From Chaunax sp. Z400 (taxonomy: Eukaryota; Chordata; Actinopteri; Lophiiformes; Chaunacidae): a stretch of 64,000 bases of DNA. The stretch lies in contig CM075187.1 in NCBI GenBank assembly GCA_037577475.1, forward strand, positions 21,792,810 through 21,856,809. Reading direction: 5' to 3'. Shown piece after piece: positions 27,001-36,900 of the stretch; position 1 is the first letter of the stretch; each line of letters starts with the position of its first letter. Position numbers and translations under genes: made by a program. The notes under the pieces are model-generated. The model was given only the letters and a program-made list of their open reading frames with translations, searched no databases and was not told the DNA's origin.

Positions 27001-27736
27001 CACACTTTTTCTCTGGTGTTGGTACAGTAGTTGCTACTAGGAAAAGCAATGTGGTTGTCTTTGCCACGGTGGCACCAACAATATCACCGTATGGAAATGC
27101 TAGTGGTGGAAAAATGACTGTTTCCACTTTAAATAGGCCCAAACTTTTGTTCTATATATATAACTGTTCCTGGGTCTCCATTAATTACTGAAATGTCACT
27201 GCATATTTCCTGTCTATTGATTATTTGATGTACATATTTGATGATTTGATTTTTATTTAATCCTTTAATCAGTAACTTGCACTGGCATTATTATGTAGTT
27301 CACTGAGCACAAGAGAATCTAGCTGAAATTTGAATGCAGTTAAAAAAGAAATGCCAGCCTGTGTGTGTGTGTGTGGGGGGGATCAGATAGAGAGCAGAAT
27401 ATATTTCTGTGTTGTCATGCATGATTAAATGTCTCTGCATCAACTCATTTCAACTCAGAACCAGAGGTCAGAGGGGAATAGTGAATAAGACAGAATATCA
27501 ATGAATGTGTGTGTGTGTGCGCGCGCGCGTGTGTGCGCGCATGTGCGCGCGTGTGTGTGTGCGCGTGTGTGTAAGACAACCTACCTTTTCACAGGTGAAG
27601 GGCCGACAGGTGTGTGTGTGGCATTTAGACTGTCCCCGGTCACACACACATGTGGTGCAGGCATTCTTCTGCCACTGCTCGCCATGCTGCCAAGATATAA
27701 ACAGATTTACAAACACACTTAGACCATCTTCAGGCT

Positions 27737-27802
<66 letters not shown>

Positions 27803-27918
27803 TACTTACCTGGTATTGTTTACCAGCAGACAGACAGGGGTTGGACATACACTGAGGACAGCACTGGCCCGGCTGGATCACTAAGTTCTCATGCTGAAAG
27901 AAAAAAGAATGGTCAGAC

Positions 27919-27957
<39 letters not shown>

Positions 27958-30900
27958 TTTTGATGGATAGCTATCAACATATAAAGACACAGGTATAAAT
28001 GAGACCGTGTTGGAGTCGTTGGACGGTGTGTGTTTCATACTTTTAAGGCTAGCAGTTTGCCCTTGCTTTACATTTTTGTGTCAGACTAAACATACAGGGT
28101 TGTGAAAGATGAGCATGTGCCTTCCTTTGGGTGGTGTTCCTTCAAGTCACTCAAGTCACATTCCTGTTGGAGCCACAATGTTTATTATCACACTCCACTT
28201 TATTAAATGGTGATAAGTGATTTGGAATGAAAACTAATCCAGAGGTGTGACTCTATTTTTGAAATATTGCTCAGAGCAATCTAGCAATAAATTAACCTAA
28301 CGGATGAACCAGGTCAGCATTGTCTAGTATTTCTATATGGATAGCTTCAGTGTATGGAGAGGGGTATAGGTATGAGATAAATACATTTTTTTTTTCAATA
28401 TTCATGCAGAAAGGGCCTATTGTCATGAATATTGAAAGAAGAGTCCGATAATTGATTAGGCTTATCGAATTTGAACAAAGGAAACAGAGAGTAACAGACA
28501 CGGAGCCATTCCAGCTGTCAGTGTGAACATAATGAGAAAGTGTGTTCTATATTTCCAGAAACTCACTGGTTTGCAGGCCACTTGCTGACACTCCGCAACT
28601 GAACACTGGACCTCCCCACTGCTGCAGACACATCTGGAACAGAGGCTGGGTTTCCACTCCTCACCGTCTCTGTACTCAGCCCCTTGCCAGGAGCAAGACT
28701 CTGATACACACATAGATTAACACAGAATGAGAAAACTGTGAAAATGGGAAGCAGGTAATGAGCTGACTAGTCATGCATTATTTGCCCTCACATTCATTGA
28801 TTTACAGTGAGGGGGGGGGGGAGAAATGCAGTAACTAATTAGTTGCTAACCACTGGGACGCATCATAGCAGCTCCAAGACATCATTACAGTCGTGATTAA
28901 CTTTTCAGGTCTGCCCCTGCAGCTCTGTGCGCTCTAAAAGCTCAGGGTTTGTCACGACAACATACTCTCTGATAGAATACAAGATGCCACACACTGTGAC
29001 TTGTGGGACTCAAGCACCTGCGTGATCTCACACCAGGACTTGCTAAATGTGATGACCATGCTGTACGTTGGAGGTTCAGGGATGTGAATTCGTTTCTGCG
29101 AGGCAGAACAGCATGCATCGCAGGGTTCGTCTCAAGAGAAAAATGTTTAATTGAACAGAATTACTTTTATTTATTTAAGAGGTAGGCTTCCCTTGTGTCT
29201 ATAATTTGAAGTCATTCAGTCTCTTGCTGCACCAATGCCATAGTTGCTTCGATCTGTCAGTCAGTCAGGAGTGGTTGGATAAAAGCGGAACTATCACCAA
29301 AACCCATTAACGACTTGAAGAGAGCAGAAGCGGAGCTCAAATTCACTGAAAGAGGAGGAAGTGAGCTAACCTGAGGCAGCGTCGTGCTCTCAGGATTGTC
29401 AGCTCTAGCACAAACACATTACGGCCCTATTTAAACGGTTGATACAGTGCATGGTCTAAAGTCGTATGTGCATTTAGAGCATGTAATTCCCTTTTGCTAG
29501 ATAAACGGCACATAATCTGGATGTAAAGTAAGATGCAAAGTGTAAAGGGGTTGCATTTAGTCTCTTGATGTGAGTTTTGCAGCCATGGGTCGGGTGCACA
29601 TATAAATGGCACAATGCTATTACAGCATACACCCTTCTTTGCTGAGGGACAGGAGTTGGACCCTCTGTCACCGCCTTCTTCTAATCCTCTGCCCCATCAA
29701 CAATTCCATTTGACTGCATACGAGCAAATGCATCAATATTTAACTGAGGAAGAGGAGCAGTGCTCCTGTGCATCCTTGTGCGTGCAGCTAAGCATGAATC
29801 TTAGTCAGATAGGACAGGCCGGGTTATAAAAATTGTTATTCTGATTATTGGAGGATGGGATGCAGGTGGGTAAAACAACATATCTTATCTAATGATCTAA
29901 TTAATTCCATAACTTGACCACACCTTACTTTATGAGCAACACACCCATGGGTGCGCAGATGGGTGCTAGTACATGGTATCGGTATGAAAATAGTGTGAAA
30001 GTATTGTCGTACACCAGCAATGTGGTTGATGTACATGCATGTCTGAGAGTGCCAGTAAAATGAGTGCCACTGTTTCATAGAGGCGTTTATGCATTTTGTG
30101 CTATATTATGTATTTGTGACATTTTTTTCTTCCCATGCATGCCTTTCTTCAGTCGGCAAGAACACACAAGTAGAAAGTAAGATCATCATCGTCATCATCA
30201 GTGACAAACAGTCTTGGATTTTTATGTGCCACCATGTGTCCTCTGAGTGCATGACCATTCACAGTAAAAGGCTTTTGAGCTAACCAGAATCAATCTGGTT
30301 TCCTGTCTTCAAAGCAAAACTAAAACAATTCATGAATGTAACCATTTAGGTGTTTAGATTGCTGTATGGTTCATATGCAACTGCCAAAGCTTTATGTATT
30401 CTCCTGAATGCAAGCTTTAAATGCACTTGAATGCAGCAAAACATTTTCAAAACAGCCCTTACTTTCTATTGTGATATTATGCAACAATACCTTGAAATCA
30501 TGTTAAAATAACAAAGGGGGCCAAACATTATCTACGGTGGGGTTAATTTAGCCTAATAAGATAAACAAAAAAAAAGGTATGGGTTAGGTAGTTAATTGGT
30601 AAAAACTATACATTTTGGTATGGTCCTTGAAAGGAAAGGAAAGAAAGAAATACTGGCCTCACCTCCACTGCGGCCACACTTGGGGCAACACTCTCCAGCT
30701 GAGGTAAACGGGCTCTGGTCCGCAGCGCAGGTGAGAGGGGGGCAGGGACGAGCATCGCAGGATACAGTCCCTCTGGAGCAAACGCACACGTTGCAGGGCG
30801 AGGGACTCCACTGGCTGTCATGCTGTGGGAACCAGAGGAACAGATGATTGCATACAGAAATACAATCAGCTGGGAAAATAGAGAGTAAGAAACAGAGAGA

Positions 30901-33900
30901 CAGCGTGATGTGAAAGCTGAAATGTATAAGCCTTTATCACAGAATAGAGTCACAGTGGAGGAAAGATGTGTCAAAAAGACACCATAGGAGGAGAGAGGGG
31001 GGAAAACGGATTTAAAAAAAAGGGCGTGTAAGTGAATGTGACTGAGAGGACATTATCTTCAAATGTGGAGACTGATACATTAAGTCGTTTCAGCAGAGCA
31101 GACTGCACAATTAAAAGATGGGTTTTGACTTAACTGCAATGCCAGCTTGAGGCGAACGGTGAGCTTGAAAAGATGTTTCTACTTTCTGATTGACAGAACT
31201 GGATTAATGGAACCCATAGTTACACAATCATCTGGGGTGTTAAACAGAGTTCGATATGCATCTCTTAAACATCCGTTTGTGGATAAATGAGTTCAATGAA
31301 GTCCTTTGACTCTAAATGAGATATCAGCATGTCAATGTTGCCCAGAGTTAAAATGATAGAGGTGAGCAGCTGGCTTCACTCATTATCTGAGGCATCAGGC
31401 TGTGAAACCTGCAGCAATACCTTCTTTAGCCTGCATGAAATAAAATGTGTCATCAGTTAGATTTTTAATGGAGAATTGATGTTGATTTCTGTGGCAAAAA
31501 GCAAGTCTTAAATGCTTTGGGCATAAAGCGAATATGATTTCTCTTCCACTGTGGTGAAAAATGATATGTCAAATTGTGGCTAATGACAAAATGTCCAGGG
31601 AGCTGACTCTGGAGCTGTTTTTGGTAAAAGAGGCAAAATAAGTTTTAACTAATAATCTGAAATACTTTGATCTACACAATAGTAGCATATTGGCTGCAAG
31701 TAGATTCAAAACTACCAACTACTGCAAGTCTTCCAAAAAGCATTGGTTGAACATGTTTTAAAGGCATCTTCCACCACATCACAAAAATCATCATCCCAGG
31801 TCTTTGAGATCTGGGATGATGATTTTTGTGATGTGGACTTTTTGTGTGTGGACTTCAAAAACAGTTCCTCCTGGGAAAGCAGCAGAAGTGAAGATGCAGT
31901 AAAGCCGTTTCACCAGTGAAGTGATGCCAGTGGAATCTCCAAGCTATGGCCATGTTTTATTTGAGCTGCCCTGGTCCAACACCATGTAAAGCTGAATCCC
32001 CCACTGCGGTGGCCAGGGTTGATTTCAGCCTGGGCTCTTAGATGTATGTCATCCTCTCTCTCCAGTCTATCCTGTCTGTGTTTGCCTGTCTCTATCAAAT
32101 TAGCCCAGCACATGGTAATATTGCTCTTTATGCTGCTAGAACATCAGCTGTGGATCACAGAGAGTACGAAGTTTCTAGGCCCAAAGGCAAGAGAGAGGAG
32201 TAAATCTCAGATTGGCTTTTGGATATTGGCGAGAGCTTCAGGAAATATAAGGCTGCAAGATGCTGAGCTGCCCTTCATGATGTTGGACTAGTAAGCAGTA
32301 TAGGTGATCTTGCTCTGTCTTGTGGAGTGTTGTCTACCTAATGTCATCATATTAGGATTTATAAAGTGGTGTATAAGTGACTTGCAAATATAAAACGTTA
32401 GGGGTGGCAAATGGCAACAAACACCAATACACCACTTTCACTTACTCCATAAATGACTCCTTCATGCTTGCAGGAGCCCTGGGACGAGGAGACGCACTCT
32501 GGGCAGCACTTGTTAGCAGGGATCCTCAAACGCTCACCCTTTGGAGGAGACACACAACCATGAATATACACATAAACTATGGAAAAACCTTTTGAACACA
32601 CATATTACAGCAAGACCTTTTAATCCGTAGCAGTTAAGCTGGAATTCCAAGAAAACATATCCATAATGTAAGTTTGACAAGTAGCAATTACACTAGTAGC
32701 ATTTCTTACTATTCAAATGTATTCAATGCCCTATATCAACATCTAATTTCTTACCAGTGGAAATGTTCATTGTAGATATCCATCATTTCAATAATTACAG
32801 GTCTCATATATGACATTTTATCAAATTTCTACCTCAGTTGTGACAGGTCAATATTAAATCATTGTTGGCTTAACATTGTAACTAGAGAGAATCTAATTTC
32901 AGATATCTGGAAAAGGGAATTTCCACAAGTTAAAGTGTTGACATGTCTGAGATGGTTTCTTGATATCTTGGAATCATCATATGTGATGAAATATGAAATG
33001 GTGGCATATCTGAAATGGTTTGTTGGTGACTGAAAAAGTATTTACTGCTATATCTATGATTAAATTACAGACGTGTAAATCAATTTTACGCTGTCAAAAC
33101 ATAATTTATAGGGGTAAAAATTAAGCTCTGGTGTAACTTCAGTCAGGAAGACTAAACCCTGGCACACTCGGGCGATACTTTAAACTTGATTTCTCATGTT
33201 ATTCTGTTATTCACACCTCTCTGGCATACTCAATTTTATTTTCCTGCATCACGGTCTGGGCCATCAATTGAGTTGCTAGCTGTTTTCATCAGCCGATTAC
33301 ATCTATCCAATAGCACAGCGACACACCTTCATTGTCAGCCAATCATCTCGCTGCTGTCTTTTTAAATATGACTCTCTCTGTTCCTATAGTTCTTTCATGC
33401 TGCTGTTTTGCACACCCTCCTCCCATCACCACCCAGTCTCCAAAGATTCACCAACTTCATCATTCATCAGCTTCACCAGGGTCATCAGCCACCACCACCA
33501 GAGTGTTGACTCCAAGGGGGGATATATATCTTGTTGCTGCTCAGGACAGATGCTCTTCGATCTCAATCTCCCAGAAGAGTCTTAGAGCCAAAGACTTTCT
33601 GACACCAAAGGCTTTCCAACATACTAATTATCACATCATCATTTGATGTAATAAACATTCTTATTTACTTCAACCACTAGCCTCTCCTGACTGAAATATA
33701 TTTGTAACATGTCAAAATCATTTTATAGATATTTTTTTAAATAGTATTTTAACTTGACAAAATTCCATGTCGATGTATAATCCTCACTATTGAATAGCCC
33801 AACTGATTAAATGTTAAAAGGGCTTACCACATAAACACCAAACACAACCAAAATACACACAGCAGGAGACAGAAAGAGTCTCTCCAACCAGCATGAATAC

Positions 33901-36900
33901 AAAATGAGTCTGTCCATTTCAATGGAAATGAACTGACATGTGACACAAATCCAGACAGACAAGAATGAAAATACCAGGTATCTATTTGTAGAATGTGTTG
34001 GGAGTTCAGTGGGTGTATTCAAATACATACTATATTAGAGATTCAACATAGTCCCATATATTGAGCGTTTGAACGTCTCCAAGGTTCCAAATAGGAAAGC
34101 AGCAAGTGTGCGACACAGAGCAGGGAAACTGTTTAGGTGTTGTTTATTTGTAAATTTTTTTTTAAAAAGAAATGGAATGGGAAATGAAGGAGGGGAAAAA
34201 TACTATTTGTATAAAGTAAGCGAAAACAAGCCCCGAGGATTTTCAGAAAATGTTTTGTGCCAATTCAAAAAGAGAAACTGACTAGAGGTACACCGAAGCA
34301 GCAGCAGAAGACAAATTATAAGTGAGCAGGCAATGGAGTGATAAATAAATGTATAAACAGCAATGGATATGGGAAATAAGATGGAAAGTGAGCTTTGAAG
34401 CAAGCAGTTAGTAGTTTGTCATGAATTCATAGAGGCTTTCCATTACTCTCAACTCATCATTAATCATGTAGAAGACACTTTAAACATTTTAATAACGGTT
34501 TCAAAGTAGAAAGAAGACCACCAACTGATTTCTGACAGCATCTGACAAATTAATCTATCCCAGCAGCCACTTTATGCTTATAGATGAAACACTAATAATC
34601 TGAACCTGAAAGTGTTTTCATTCATTTAGGCTATTGTTCTGCTCTTGTTCTGCTGTCTCCTCTGCTAACGTTTTCATCCCTTCATTTCTATTCAGTCCCT
34701 ATAGCTTTATTTGAAATGTAATCACCAAACTGTGGCTGCAGAACAAGAAATGTGATCCAATGTGAGATTTTATTGCAACAAATAAAGAGAGAAGGTTCAG
34801 ACTCAGGAAGAAGAGGGTTCATTCATCACTGGAGTGCTGCACTCTTATATTCGTAAGGTTTTCTACTCTTGCAGTTACTTTTGCAGGACAATAACAATAA
34901 AGTTTTTCTTGCTGATGCCATTTCTGATTTGGCACATTGTCACCTCTGTGATATCATTTGGTTTGATATTAAAGCCATATATGTGCTTTAATTAGTTAGT
35001 GCTTACAGGACTTATACATTTCAAAGAGCACTGCAAAATGAAATTGTCAAATTGAAAGAATGGAGAAAGAGAAGACCAATAAAGTATGACTGAAAGCCTG
35101 GAAGACATGCAACAGAAGTATTCTCTACATTTTTATTGTTTTATTCTTATAATTAATAGAAGAAGAAAAAAAGTGGAGCTGCAACCATGAGCCAATTAGT
35201 CCATGAAAGACAATTTAAAAAATCAGGTATTGATTGATTGAAATGCCACGTGTGTATTTGCAGGTTCTGCATCTCTAATTGGAACATTTGCTGTTTGTGT
35301 TTGACAAATATGATTTTGGGCTCAAACAAAACAAGCAATTAAAGGACAACACTTTGGGTCATGATGAGAGTTTTTGATATCAGACATATTAAGAAACACT
35401 CCTGTGATAGTTAGAGATGAAAAAGACCACCAGATAGAAAAATGAGGGTGGGAAAGGAAATTGAAGCTTGTAGATGATGGCACTGGGTTTCAAAAGAGAG
35501 CCTTATAATTAGATGGAGGCAGATGATAAAAAACATGACACTTTATCTCTGTGTAGGTGAGAAGGAGTCACTTTTTAAGAGCTATCTAATTGGTGGGAGC
35601 TCACAGCTTGGTGAACATGACCACTAATTTTTAATTAGCATTGGATTGCAAGCCATCAGAGTGGAACTCATTAGACATTGATTGTTGCCTCAGCACAGGG
35701 TCTGGATTGGATTTGATGCCGTCACCGCAGGTTTGATGTTTAAATCCCATTCAAGGAGAAGCACTGGGAGGAACAGCCAGATAGACGGAGTGAAAAGAGC
35801 TTAGAAAATGCGTCCCACTCCCTGTGAATTCAAATGAGCGAAAAAGGTAGGCAGGAATCGAGAGTCTCTGAATACTTGTCATTCTGTGGTGCAATCGGCA
35901 GACTTCCCCGCGCAATCATTTATCATACTTTAAAAGGAAACTCACAACGATGAGTGATTAATTACGTCCTTGAAAGACGATCTGAAATTCAAGGTGAAAT
36001 TGGGCAAGAAAGAGAAAATAAATGCTCAGAAAAAGACAAACTTGCATGTTTAACACCATACATGTTTTGTATTTACTGTCACAAAAGGCTTCTGTTTGCT
36101 GTGTTGTTGCTTTGTGGGGTATTTTGATAAAAAGCAACGCTCACCATGTCACAGTCTGTAGCTAAACATGTCCTCCACAACATCGACATTATTTTAACAT
36201 TACTTTATATTACATCGTAGTATCAGATTGGACGATATGACAGTCTATACCGTACAGTGGCAGAAATGTGTCAGCATTCATGATCTCCTGATACTCGTAT
36301 GAATACAGGAATGCAGCTGCTTTGAAATGCAACATCACAGTCACAAGAAATGAAAGGTGAATACAGAACAAGAGGCATTAAAGCTTGTATGGATGTTCCA
36401 ATAAAAAATTATAATAATCAAATGTGATGAAGCGTGGTACTGAATTTTCAAAACAATTAGGTATGCGACAGATATAGATATAAAATGACATGTTTCATTA
36501 TAGAACATTTTGGCTATATCCCCTACAAATGAGTAATGGTATTTGTAGTTTTACTCTGGTTAAATATCTAAATTGTTCAAATCCAATTGCCTAAACCGTA
36601 TGTTCTTTTACTACTACTACAAACAAAAACAACAACAACAAAAAATAATAAAACATTAAGATTTAGGTATTGAATAAACTGTCAAACTGTGATACCTACA
36701 GTAGGTTAGCTAGTTAGCTTAATAGCCTAATTGACATTTAGTTGCGAAATCATACCATTAGGAAACGCTAACGTTAGCAGCGTAATGATCTGAGTAGTTC
36801 TTGTCATGCAGGGTTAGCTGTCACATGTCTACTGACATGCATACTACTGACCTTTTAATATCATGAATACTACAGTAACATAATATCAAACTTCTTTGAA

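Noticed and set aside
27498..27980. A 160-codon minus-strand open frame.
   Set aside because: It is exons E and F of fras1 joined through their microsatellite-bearing introns; His-Thr and Cys-Val repeats come from CA/TG runs.
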